Source: Psococerastis gibbosa (Eukaryota; Arthropoda; Insecta; Psocodea; Psocidae). From it: a stretch of DNA of 64,000 nucleotides. The translations under genes and the position numbers were made by a program. Below, in pieces: positions 36,901 to 46,832 of this stretch; the stretch's first letter is position 1, and the number at the start of each line of letters is the position of its first letter. The notes below the pieces were generated by a model. The model searched no databases. It worked only from the letters and a program-made list of their open reading frames with translations, and had not been told where the DNA came from. The stretch is taken from the NCBI GenBank assembly GCA_963971405.1, contig OZ020489.1:27864290-27928289 (forward strand), read 5' to 3'.

Positions 36901-38758
36901 GTAGAGACTTATTAATGATGTCTGCTACCACATCATGACACATTCACATTCAAAATCCTCGTCGGTGGAATAGCCGCCCGAGCATTTCGTAAATAAACTC
37001 ATTTATTGTCCCTAAACCGCGGTTATGCTCTTTTAATTTGTGGAGACTTACTGTATTTAATGTGACCCTTTGGTGTTTCGAGCTTCATTTCGGTATAAAA
37101 TTTAAAATACAAATTGACACAAAGTTAAACAGTATATTACGGGAAATATTTGTAAACAAAGGAGACCTGAGTATTTCTACCCTAATTAATTACTCTCTCG
37201 TGTCTCAGCCGCAGAGATATGAAAAATTCATAGAAATACAAGCTTGCTTAAGCTAATTTACCCACCTCAAATATTATTAGTCTAGAAAAATGCTATGAAG
37301 AGCATTAGACAGATTTTTTAGAGCAGTCGTAAATCAGTCGGGTATGTAGTGTGCTTTTTAGAAAGCTTGCCTTTTATGCGTATTTTTCTTTGCGGTGTGG
37401 AACTTGGAATTACTTTATTTCATCAAGAATACTGCGGCATTATCTTTTACAATGATTTGGAAACCTCTGCACATAAGGATTGAAACATTCTATATTATTA
37501 CCTAGAGCTTACATAATTTATATGCACCCGATGTGGTTCAGTATACCTGTATACATACAGTATATTCAATAGGTGTAGATAATAAAATATATTTTAATGT
37601 TCTCCATGAGAATGGTTGCAATCTATCTTATTTTTTTGTAATCCTTTTCAGAGGGGCCATTCTGTTTCTGCATGAATGCCAATAATAACACGTACAGTTG
37701 CCTGCGAACCATCAATGCTACCCATAACTTCTTATATTGTGAATTCGTCACTGGACTCACTACTTTCTATAATATCAGAATAGGTAAGTTTTCGCGCTCA
37801 ATTTTAAACTTTCATCAATTCCTTTCGATTCCACTTACCATAGGGAAACCTGTACCCTCCTAATTGACGGGAGCCTTCAATACACAACTACTACACGAAA
37901 AAATTGGTTGGTTTATATTCTAAAAAGCAAATGAGAATTAGTGAGTCTGTAAATAAAATATGCCTGATGTGCCCGAACAGAGTAGGTTATTGTGTTTGGT
38001 AGCCTTCATCCCCTATGTGGTGAGTGGCAACCGAATTCTTCCAAAATACCTCGAAATATGCTGCATTTTTTCATCTATTGCCCGGCGAATCAGCTCCTCT
38101 TTGTATTCACTGCAATGCCAACCTCTCAGTAACACACACACGGACGATTCTCGCAGTCGCAATTTGCCGGCTTCTTTTCCATTGTTGGGATGGGGCTTGG
38201 TGATTGGTTGGTACAAACCCACAGAGTCTACTTCAGAAGATGTCTATGATTTGGCGTGTCTGGGGGAAACCCATGCGGTCGGTTTCACGCCAGCTTCCAA
38301 AATCGGTAAATCGCGATATGTTTTGTTTTTCTAAAAAAAAGGTTAATCGCCTACAAACAATTAATTGAATGAATCCGAATCTCACTAAGTAACCTAATAC
38401 TAATAGCTACTTGTGTCGAGTTACGACACGTCTCCGATAACACGGTGTGTAGATACTCGCACAAGTACAAGCTGCCAACTTGTCATCGAAGGCGATAGCA
38501 CCGGGCCTTAGATGGTACCTGGGTAACCTCGCTGTTCAGCACGCTCCGGATAGCAGCTTGCCAAACCACCACCAAAAGCTAATGATGATAATTAAATGTA
38601 AAATGACATCTTTTATTACAGATCCGTTTGAACAAATGAATCGAATCTCAACTCTAAGCGCTGACGAGAAAAAACAATTAGCGGCGCAACTGGAAGAATT
38701 AAGATCGTGTAAAGGTACCAAAGAATGTACCGTTGGAAGTTGGGTTCGTCGCCAATAG
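24937..38758 (+). CDS. Sulf1: Extracellular heparan sulfate 6-O-endosulfatase (Sulf), complete
   Basis: Sixteen coding exons: 24937-25055, 26053-26315, 28655-28894, 29976-30297, 30919-31069, 31368-31543, 31777-32003, 32535-32666, 33161-33383, 33983-34109, 34312-34482, 34761-34908, 36232-36352, 36531-36709, 37652-37783, 38622-38758. All have GT-AG borders and consistent phases, giving 955 residues plus TAG. A secreted enzyme that removes 6-O-sulfates from heparan sulfate and so tunes Wnt, FGF and other signals. Signal peptide at residues 1-17; metal site LTDDQD (119-124); formylglycine motif CCPSR with modified Cys at 157; [20 protein letters not shown] (metal site D386, H387). Next come an acidic stretch with SGFG (509-512), a furin-type RRRKR (634-638), a Thr-rich linker, a Lys/Arg-rich segment (about 810-842) and the conserved C-terminal block [16 protein letters not shown]. 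Length is between human (about 870) and fly (about 1,100). The start is chosen for the signal peptide. Introns hold several repeats. Confidence 0.97.
26320..28650. other. Sulf intron 2: repeat-derived sequence
   Basis: Contains G tracts beside AGGTGAGGTAAATTC at about 26680-26720, and at about 27050-27410 a segment with the CAGACAGACAGA run and AATTTCATCAAAATCGACCG, a pattern common in arthropod dispersed elements. No coding frame is supported. Confidence 0.4.
29240..29509 (+). mobile_element. LINE C-terminal relic in Sulf intron 3
   Basis: Plus-strand reading [20 protein letters not shown], then [15 protein letters not shown], a frameshift, then [20 protein letters not shown], ending in an AAG-repeat tail at about 29495-29508. 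This is the usual end of RTE-like LINE ORF2 proteins. Same orientation as Sulf. Confidence 0.75.
32190..32420 (+). mobile_element. LINE RNase H / zinc-knuckle relic in Sulf intron 7
   Basis: Encodes [20 protein letters not shown] and, after a stop and frame change, [24 protein letters not shown]...EHLLCxC is typical of the RNase H to Cys/His region at the end of I/R1/Jockey LINE proteins. Broken and short. Confidence 0.6.
32552..32572 (+). other. Putative glycosaminoglycan attachment motif in Sulf
   Basis: Codons for SEGSGFG, Sulf residues 506-512, followed by acidic [15 protein letters not shown] Ser-Gly-x-Gly with nearby acidic residues is the xylosyltransferase consensus. Attachment here is inference. 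Confidence 0.45.
33615..33905. repeat. Dispersed repeat family X in Sulf intron 9
   Basis: Contains TTTTTTGTACAAAGTCGA, AGGAAATATCGATCG and ACTCCTTCATCGGAACAACC, shared in either orientation with about 40000-40740 and others. Confidence 0.55.
35025..35117 (-). repeat. SINE family 1, 3' fragment
   Basis: Nearly identical to 16052-16141: TTTA tail then AATGACTTTAATATGGCTG and GCGGAGTTAGGGCC. Both stop at the same internal point, so this may be a truncated subfamily. Confidence 0.8.
35445..35592. repeat. Half copy of the GGCGG-type MITE
   Basis: Only the right half is present: TGCAATGCGAGGTCGGTGG, then AATGTCTGCTACCACGTCAC and GGTCGGTGGAATCCCCGCC. It matches the right side of 6780-7170. Confidence 0.7.
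35629..36028. repeat. GGCGG-type palindromic MITE with TAA target duplication
   Basis: 400 bp flanked by TAA (35626-35628 and 36029-36031). Ends GGCGCCCATTCCATTGACCG and mirror; contains inner termini TAGCGTTTCCACCGATCTCG and mirror, so it is also nested. In Sulf intron 12. Confidence 0.85.
36061..36195. repeat. AT-rich hairpin related to 47933-48077
   Basis: AATTCTTAGTACAGTTTT is mirrored by AAAACTGTACTAAGAATT. The flanking TAACTTTGAAAAACTGTCAG resembles the flank of the 47933 hairpin. Confidence 0.6.
36749..36978. repeat. GGCGG-type palindromic MITE in Sulf intron 14
   Basis: Ends GGTGGCTATTCCACCGACG and mirror; core GACGTGGTAGCAGACATCAT; private arm GATTTTGAATGTGAATGTGT mirrored on the other side; centre AAGGAGACTATTATGTAGAT. 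Flanks TGA and CGA are decayed TWA sites. Confidence 0.85.
38335..38505 (-). repeat. SINE-like repeat family 2 in the last Sulf intron
   Basis: Minus-strand relative of 63713-63890 and 50190-50385. Shared blocks: TACAAACAATTAATTGAATG, GTGTCGAGTTACGACACGTC and ACTCGCACAAGTACAAGC. Confidence 0.7.
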
Positions 38759-38858
38759 TGTGTCTTCAGCCAATAATTCGTTTGGCTTCAGCATTCTCCG
38801 CTCTTTTAAGCCATTTTCTTGCCAGCTCAATCTGCCTATTGATCAATATTAGCTGTTC

Positions 38859-38864
38859 AATAAA
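38859..38864 (+). terminator. Poly(A) signal of Sulf
   Basis: AATAAA 101 bases after the Sulf stop codon, followed within 40 bases by T-rich and GT-containing sequence, the usual layout of a cleavage site. Confidence 0.7.
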
Positions 38865-38869
38865 AATTT

Positions 38870-39310
38870 TAACAAGTAAGTGAAGGTTTTTTAATCAAGG
38901 ATGTGCGCTCACCCTTTTAATTGTAGGTAATTGCTCGTAGTATAGTTGTATGCTACCTCGGTTTACACCATCACAAGCATGGGGTAATTTCATGTCTTTG
39001 TAATTTAACTGTCAGGAGGATGATTGGAGCGACCCTTAGGAACTGCCCTTTTGTTTTTGTTGATATTTTCCTAATGGCGAGAAAGGGATTTTGACTTCAA
39101 AATCTGCTGTGGCATACATTTTGGAGATTGAAACAGAAAAGTTGCGCAACCTACGAGCTATATATATCCGCTATTAAAATGCTCCTGTTGGGTTGCATGT
39201 TTGGGGGCTACACCAACAACTAAGTGAATACACGAACGACAGTCAGATTTCAGGCGTCAGTTTTCTAACAACTGCTTGGAAATTGGTTAAGCTTACGGAG
39301 TGCTAACTGC
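38870..39310. other. Sulf 3' flank, nothing recognised
   Basis: No open frame or repeat that I can support. Confidence 0.45.
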
Positions 39311-39311
39311 T

Positions 39312-39472
39312 GCAGCCTGATCATGGCGATTATAATACCGGTATTTATACAATTAAAAAAGTAAACAAACAAATTTTGAATAGCACTTTCCATTATAAAA
39401 TTATCTCGTTTGCATTTTTAATACCAGGGGATTAAATAAATACCGGTATTATAATCGCCATGATCAGGCTGC
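39312..39472. repeat. 161-bp inverted-repeat element
   Basis: Perfect 37-bp terminal inverted repeats beginning GCAGCCTGATCATGGCGATT and containing ATACCGGTATTTAT, around an unpaired AT-rich middle of about 85 bases. The outermost bases extend into a CTGCTG context, so no target duplication can be read. Confidence 0.8.
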
Positions 39473-39989
39473 TGATGATGATAGGTAGGAGTTCTAGTCA
39501 AAGAACTTATATAATAAACTAGAAGAACCATTGGCGCTAGTGTCGCATGGTCATTTGACTTCCGCCATTTTTGGGCTCACAGCAGGGGGTATTCTGTATT
39601 TTGTTTAAAAACTAAGAGAAAATGCCTTTTTGTTGCCCTGCTATTATTGCCTATAATTTAATTTTGCATTTGCTACATTTGAAATTTCATAGGGTACAGT
39701 ACAGTTGCTGTTTTGGATGATTGAACTTATTTGATGCTATTGTTTATTTTTAATCTACATAATTTTCAGCTATTTTGTGAAAGCATATTTATCATAATAG
39801 TGAAGTTAGACAGCCTAAATATTCAATAAAGACACATTTTTTTTAGTTTTAAAAATCTTGGGTTAGGTACCATAAGATAACTATTGAGTTTCATTTGGCG
39901 CGAAAATTTGAGGCCAAAATATGGCGGATCTTCTATTGGTCCCCTGCTTCCGCAAGCAAATCATATGGAGGTGTAGGGGCTCGGTTCTA

Positions 39990-40740
39990 GTAATGAAGAG
40001 ACAATCGGAGGGGAGAAACCTTATAAGTGTAAAAATGAAATTTCAATCTCAGAGCTGTCAGAAATAACTGGACAATCAGACTAAATTTATCTGGGCGTTT
40101 TGATACATTATTTGTACCTCATTCTAACACAGGTTTCCCCACAATTATTGAATTTGATTTGTACAAAAAACGATTAGTGTGATAGTCTCGGGGAAGGAGT
40201 TCGAGAACTGTGGCCAAATGGTGTTGCATGTCATATTATGTCGAAATGTAGAACAGCATTTCCGATAATTAACGGATATTTTTGACTGCTCTACGATCGA
40301 TATTTCCTGTGAAAATTGACTAAGTGCAAAAATCGCATGTCGGGAATACTCCGATTTGCTGTTAAGAGACAATCGGAGAGGGAAACGTTTTAAAAGTGAA
40401 AAATCTCATGAAATATCGATAGAACTGTCACAAATTTTTACATCTCTTAGCCCGTATCCGAAATGCTCCTCTACGTTTTAATATATGATGTGCCCGTATG
40501 ACACCCTTTGACCACAATTAAAGAACTTGATTTCTTCGAAAACGGTTGATAAGAGCGTCCGGAGGATGAAATCCCAAAACTATGGTCAATTGGTTGGTGT
40601 TAGTGACGATCACATAGCATACATTAAAACGTAGATGAGCACTGTTTCTTCTAAGGGATGCGAAAATTTTGTTACTTCTACAATAGGTATTTCCTGGGAA
40701 ATTCGACATTGTACAAAAAAAACAAGGAGTGGGTTGTCCG
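39990..40740. repeat. Dispersed repeat family X, longest copy or tandem copies
   Basis: GAGACAATCGGAG occurs at about 40009 and 40369, and the AATATCGAT/ATCGATATTTCCTG block appears more than once. Two or three degraded copies seem to lie head to tail. No coding potential. Confidence 0.5.
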
Positions 40741-40744
40741 ATTT

Positions 40745-42070
40745 GCTATTAACCTAAACACGCCTGGTCTAATTAATATCACTCATTCATATGGCTAGTT
40801 AAAGTGTATTTCCGACTTCATAGTTTAACAACAATATTCAACAATAATAGTGTTAGATAGGACAGCATATATTGGTGCATTAAAAGTATACAATACAGTA
40901 TAAAAGTGCTTGAAGGCTCATTCATTGCTTTACAGGCTGTACTTCAATGAAGCATTTAGTAAACGTTTGTTTTTAGAAAAATCTAATTAGTTAATTTGAT
41001 AAAACGACTGGGTCTCGAGTAAATGAAAAGAACCAGTGACCACTGATTTAAGATCCTAGATATAAAATCCACTAGGCTCCAAAATTGGATTCTCTATTAT
41101 GTTTATTGGATAACAAAGACATAGTCTTAATATAATTTATTTTCGGTTGCGTTGCACTCCAACGCTTTCGCAGAATATAAAGATTGGGCAAAGATGGAAT
41201 ATGAATGAAAGAAAACACTCTTCTCTCACCCTATTCACTCTTCTAGTTCTAAAAACAATACTACTTCTAGCCAAGGCTCTTTTTTCAATAGCTAACCGTA
41301 AGCAATGTTTTTTGTAGCAGAGTAATAAAAGAACTGTCTAGGCCTGTATAGTCTTAGTACTTTAACTAAACTAAACAGAAACATGGTATACAAGATCTTT
41401 ACAAGGTTTTTCTTCGCTCATTTAAGGTTCATTGAAGTACAGAGCCATTTCTGAGCCTAACGCAAAATTGGATTCCAAATAATTCTTAAAATGCGAGGGT
41501 TTAAACCCCGGTTTAAGCTATAATAAACCCTGATGATCCAACATAATAATAGAAATTAGTCGGTACCGCAATTTCTGCTTAATGGACGAAAGGTGCATTA
41601 CTGCGATAGCCAGAAAAATTCGCACTTTCATTCACTATCCGCCAGTAATGCATTTGTTGTGAAATTAAAATTATCATAATGGGAATATTTTAATTACGTG
41701 CTGCATTACTTTGAGGCGCAACAACAGATTTTATATCCTTTATTTTGCTAAACATTTAAATGTTACTGTAACTTCCTTGTATAAATCTGAATAAAAAATA
41801 ATGGTACGTGGAAAACGAGTTTTTCCTATTTTTAAATTCAAACATGTTCTGTTCCTACCGGTTGTTGCACCTCTACTTATCTAACATAGCTTGAATACCT
41901 CTAAGTGCAACATATACAAGCCAAGCTTCGTTCACCCATATACCTTAAGCGTAATCGTTTTCGCTCTAAAGATTGGTTTCATTGTTATATTCATTGAAAG
42001 ACTTAACATCCTTCGCGGACAGAATTAGAACAATAAAGGCATATTTCATACATGTAGAATAAACTTCTTC
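40745..42070. other. Intergenic, nothing recognised
   Basis: AT-rich with no long open frames, no SINE or hairpin. Confidence 0.5.
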
Positions 42071-42073
42071 AAC

Positions 42074-42247
42074 ACACAAGTGAGAAATAAGTCGTAACAG
42101 TTATATTAATTAAAAATAATAATTATGATCACAAAATATAGAAAATTTTAGGACGTAATCACACAAGTGAGAAATAAGTCGTAACAGTTATATTAATTAA
42201 AAATAATAATTATGATCACAAAATATAGAAAATTTTAGGACGTAATC
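42074..42247. repeat. Tandem duplication, 87-bp unit x2
   Basis: Two adjacent identical 87-base copies, each from ACACAAGTGAGAAATAAGTC to GGACGTAATC. The lack of differences points to a recent event, or to an assembly artefact. Confidence 0.92.
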
Positions 42248-42249
42248 TT

Positions 42250-43280
42250 GGTGTGCATTTCCATGATTTATGCCTAGCAGTTTAAATGCATTAAATTTCC
42301 AGCTAGTCACTTATTGGCTACAACTCATTCCTGTTTTAAGACGCAGTGCTGTTTTATTAATAGGCTACAATATTTGCTTATTCATTTTTTAGAAACTTTT
42401 TTTGTGGCCAAATAATAGATCAGAATACCGGCAATGTCTCAGCATTTAAGCTCTTAGTGCGAGCTGCAATATTACTTTCTTCATGACGTAGGGAATGATT
42501 TTTCGTAGTACATAGGCCTAATGGTGAGATCTGTTTAAGTCGAATCTTTCCAAAATTTGGGAAAACATGGCGTGAGAGCTAATTATTTAAAATTTCTCGT
42601 CCCGCAGTGACTATATTGGGAAAATCGCTCTTTAAACACCTAAAATATATCAGCATTGTTAATACTCAATGCATTAGTTTGTATGAACTATTGTTAATCT
42701 ATAAAATGAAATAATCTCAAAGTAAGAAGCAGACGATATATTCCAGAAACAGGCCTTACTTTATCGATTATTATGGATTACGGTAGCGATAGTTCACAAG
42801 ACAAAATCACAGTTTATATATTTTAGGAGGTGTAGAGCATGCTTCTTTTTAATGTAACGGCTTGACCTAGAAATTAATTAATTAGCTCTCACGCCATGTT
42901 TTTTTAATGTTTGGAAAGATTCCCCTTAAATTAAAACTCAAGCTGACATCATAGTTCGAGATCATCGAAAACCCTACAATATATCAGGCCTATAATATTG
43001 CATTCAATACTAACGTTTGAAGACTACAAGTACAGCGAATAGCGAATGTTAGTATTTATATAATAATCAATTTATGTTCAGTTAAGCTCAAAAGCCCTAC
43101 AGAGTACAACCCTTTTGAATTTGAAATAATCTCACTACATTTTTTTTTTAATTACTTAATGTTGTTACAGTGGTGGTAGGCTACAATTATTTTTAAATTT
43201 ACATTATTTGGTTTCTTGGCGTAGGTTACAATAATGATCCCTTTTTCTATGCATATGCATGTTTAAGAGCATTATACCTC
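42250..43280. other. Intergenic, nothing recognised
   Basis: Contains GAGAGCTAATTA at about 42573 and its mirror TAATTAGCTCTC at about 42881, both next to CATGGCGTGAG/CTCACGCCATG, suggesting the ends of a decayed inverted-repeat element of about 330 bp. No gene. Confidence 0.4.
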
Positions 43281-43286
43281 TGTTAA

Positions 43287-43416
43287 GGCGGGGTTTCCAC
43301 CGACCTCTCATTGCAGAATCCAAATGACATTGACGTGGAAGCAGATATCATTAATAAGTCTTGAATGTCTGCTACCACGTCAATGTCATTTACATTCTGC
43401 AATTCTGCAACCCCGC
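43287..43416. repeat. GGCGG-type palindromic MITE
   Basis: Preceded by TAA. Ends GGCGGGGTTTCCACCGACC and a damaged mirror; core GACGTGGAAGCAGATATCAT, then AATAAGTCTTGAATGTCTGC. The right end has lost the GGTCGGTGG block. Confidence 0.8.
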
Positions 43417-43419
43417 GAA

Positions 43420-45095
43420 AGGATGGGAACCTTTGTCTGCAATATTTATCACCTATTATTGCAGTGGACATCAATAATTTGACTAGACTATTTGGGACAG
43501 TTGGAAGATAAAGTATATGATAGGATAACTGCCAACTACTAAATTGCGGAAACCAATGAGCGAAAATTTACTGAACCTTTCCTTTTCATTACCGGTTTCC
43601 AAAAATCTGTTTACAGTGTTATCATCCCTTTACAGAACACCCTTCCATTTCTCTATTCAGCAGTCCTAGCAAGCCAAATAGTAACAGTAACCACGTTCTA
43701 ATACACCGTAACAAATAGTATATTGCAAACGATAATAAAATAGAATAGATCGCGCCTAACCATAATCTAAGTATGGCCGATGGTGGGCAAACGTAGGTGG
43801 CATTAGGCAAATCGTGGTGCAGGAAATGTTGTAGGGTTGCAAACATAAAAAAAGAAATTTTGCACAAAATGTAAACAAATGGGCAGGCAGAAAGGGGGCA
43901 GACAACAGAATTTAGGCGTACCGTAGCAAGTTCTGCGCACTTGACGTTGGGCCCCTGAGTCTCTAAATTGCTTAACTTCGACCTTATTTGGCTTATGGCG
44001 AGAACCACTCACTTACACTGGGAAACAAATTTTTGCTCCTTTATTATCTAAGTTGTGGATAGCCATCTTGCAAGTCTGCTTAGTGCATAGTAAACACTAC
44101 CACTAGTTTTTGACGGTCTTTGGGTAACCCGTTGTCCAATGAGCTCCCGATAGCAGTTTGCCGAACAACATACACACAGCCCATGACACGCACATTGCAA
44201 CACCCCACAAAAGAAAACACTTATATCCTATGAGTTTGGCGTAAAATAAAAAAAGCGACAAGAATACTTGCTGACGACGTTCTCGTTTCTTTTTACTTAT
44301 TGGTTAGCCTATCACATCTTGGCATTTGGCAGTCAGCCTATCATCGACTTTATTGTACTGACTTCAAAAGCACCCTTGTTTGTTACTAAATTTACATGGG
44401 GGCAGTGTCGTGTCTGTAGAGAACGTTTGTTTAAAATTTAATTAATTCATCATTTTGTCAATAATCGACGGACGTCAGTAACAGCAACCCATTTCACCCT
44501 AGAAAACTGTTGATATTTTTACCAATTTTTTCGGGCTACGAAAATTGTACTGGGTGGTTTATATGGGTGATCTGTAACTTTGTCAGTTCAGCGTAAAGTT
44601 AAGCACGGAAAGAAAATAATTTATAAAAAAATATTAATTAGGCTGATCGTGTTTACGAAAGCTGAACTAATGTTGAGTAACTAGTAACGAATCAAAATTG
44701 TGATAGTGATAGATGTTATTTTACCTAATACAATATTATGATACTATAATTTGGAATTAAACTATTCTACTAAGATGCCAGCATCTCTATATGTTTTTAT
44801 TTAAATGACATTCACTAGATAACTACAGTATTTATTGATTAGTATGGATTGCTCAAACTACATTTGAAAATTATAATAAGGCCCTAAATAAAGTGGGGGA
44901 CAATAAGTATACGGGCTACATAATTATTTACACATTTTGGTAGAAAAAAGTAAAAAAGTAAAGTTTTGGAGCAATAGTGCCCAAGGTCATGGAAACGAAC
45001 AGTACGGTTTTCTATAGTAAAAGTCATAGTATGAAAACCGAGACATAGGCGTATGGTATGTAGAGTAATAACCAGGACCATGGGCGTAGGCCAAA
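43420..45095. other. Intergenic, nothing recognised
   Basis: A 128-codon minus-strand frame at 43622-44008 has no family resemblance or splice sites and is not called. Plus-strand TTTATT at 44796-44801 and 44831-44836 are AATAAA on the minus strand and could serve the Stac extension transcript. Confidence 0.4.
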
Positions 45096-45097
45096 TT

Positions 45098-46239
45098 TCA
45101 GCGACCAGCAAAACACAATGGCCGCGTTAGAGACGTAATTGGACAGTGCTTGTTAGTATTTTTATTTTTTACAAATAGTAAATTATAAAAAAGATTTTTC
45201 TTATTATAATTATTTAAATATAAATGCTCGTTAAACATTCGGTTGGCATTGTTGAAAAAATAATTTCTATTATTTAAATGCTTAATGTCAGTTTTTGTGT
45301 TACCAATACCTAATGGTCTCTTAGAAGATGGGATAGGCAATTTCGTGGCATAATAATTATTCGAATTCATGTTACAATACGAGTATAAATGTTTATCCCT
45401 GTATAGGTTCAAATGTTCCACACGGTCATCGTAGAAATTATCAGATTTCATAAATGTCTTATTCTCCAAATCAGCGAATGGCGAATTGTTATTTTTTATA
45501 TTAGTTAGGCTGTTATTTAAAAAGGTTTCTTGCGCTTGATTAAATAAATTGCAACGATCTAAGTAAAACTGGTCCTCGAAACTATCATCAGTATCTATAA
45601 TATCGAAAGGATAGCTACCTTTCCTTTGAGCTCGCTCGCTAACACTTTCTAAATCCGAATTGGTTTCAAACCAAAAATCAGACGAGCTTGATTCGCTTAG
45701 ATTATTCTCTAGATCCGTATCGTAGTTGGGTAACACGGGGAATTCTTTAGGGGGACTCGGGGGTGGACCTGACGGAGGATACCAGTCAGGGGCTGGAGTC
45801 TCTAAAATCTCATCAATAAAAGACTTGTTGTTACTGAAAATGGCTTGAATACCAGTGGAGGTAAATCCGCCATCGTCCTCAATGTCTTCCTCTTGGTAAG
45901 ACTCATGTTCCCTAAGTGCCGTCTCCCTAAGTGGAGACCAGTCGTAACCTCTCCTATTTCCCGACCTGCTACGGTACTGCAGATTTCTGGGCCGTTCTGG
46001 TAGTTTCCGCGTCTTTCGCTGTTCCGGTGGACTAGAAATAGTGGGCAGCAGGTGAGAAGGCTGGTAGGGGCTACGATGAGGTGATCTAGAGGGAGGTTTA
46101 CTGTTCATTGGAAAGGTCGTGCTCCTGGTGATGTGACGAGTAGGCCGAGAGGTTGGTTGGGCCTCTTGCCGGCGTAGAGGGTAATTGTTGAAGGATTGGG
46201 ATTTCTCAGTGATTCTACGATTGATTGGGTCTCCTACTC
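45098..46239 (-). CDS. Candidate C-terminal extension exon of stac (stop readthrough or alternative form)
   Basis: Open for 380 codons on the minus strand from a strong acceptor (TTTTCCTTTTAG, exon starts at 46239) to TGA at 45098-45100. The N-terminal third is basic and proline-rich (RSPHRSPYQPSHLLPT, KLPERPRNLQYRSRSG, PPSGPPPSPPKEFP). The middle is acidic and Ser-rich (NNLSESSSSDFWFETN, DIIDTDDSFEDQFY). The rest is Asn-rich. The exon enters in phase 1. The preceding stac exon has a GTAAGT donor at 46807 that also leaves phase 1, and the frame between stays open except for the single TGA at 46830-46832. The seven codons after that TGA (QRASPPQ) have the same basic, proline-rich character. 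No known domain. The ATG at 46108 could instead start a separate product, but the splice acceptor upstream argues for an internal exon. Confidence 0.6.
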
Positions 46240-46800
46240 CTAAAAGGAAAAACTAGTTAGCACTTGTTTACATCCTTAATTACATACCAGCCCGCTATTG
46301 GCAGTTGAGCCATTTGGTGATGCGTTGAGCTGTAAAGGCTGATTTCTGTAAGTATAGTGGGTCATCATCATCTTGGGGGGAGTGATTGAGTGTCGTCTCT
46401 TGAGTGTTATTTATTATTAATTTGTTTGAAAAGCTTTTTAATGCCTAGGCATACTTTAGTGGCCCATAAGCCAACCACCTCATTTATATTTTCGCACATA
46501 ATTCGTGTCATTTCCGCATGAATTTTGGGCCACTGTCAAACTGATGCACGTCCTCGATGTCAACTCAAACCGGCTACGAGCGATAATAGACAAGGTGCTT
46601 ACATATGACAGATTGTAACAAGCGTAAGCCTGACTTAACCAAGTTCGGCTACGAATCCTACGCCTGTAATGTCAACGGTCAAGGCTAAGTAAACCCTCAC
46701 TTGCTTATTGCCTGTTAAGGTTGACAACTGTGCATTCATGCCTATTTTGTCGCCCTACAGTCCGTGTGTTCTTAGCTTATCTTCACTGCTTTAAATAGCG
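46240..46800 (-). other. Intron between the canonical last stac exon and the extension exon
   Basis: Flanked by GTAAGT (46807-46802) and TTTTAG (46240 side). No internal exon or repeat recognised. Confidence 0.45.
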
Positions 46801-46829
46801 TACTTACTTTGTGGAGGAGAAGCCCTCTG

Positions 46830-46832
46830 TCA
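46830..46832 (-). promoter_or_regulatory. Possible leaky stop codon (TGA followed by CAG) of stac
   Basis: TGA with C in the next position is the most readthrough-prone stop context known in insects. The intron that follows starts only 22 bases past the stop, too close to be expected to trigger nonsense-mediated decay. Confidence 0.5.

Noticed and set aside
43622..44008. 128-codon minus-strand open frame
   Set aside because: Hydrophobic and low-information, no domain, no acceptor or donor, no polyadenylation context. Likely chance.
46830..46832. TGA as a selenocysteine codon
   Set aside because: Position equals the normal end of Stac proteins, and no SECIS-like hairpin was recognised downstream. 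Leaky termination is simpler.
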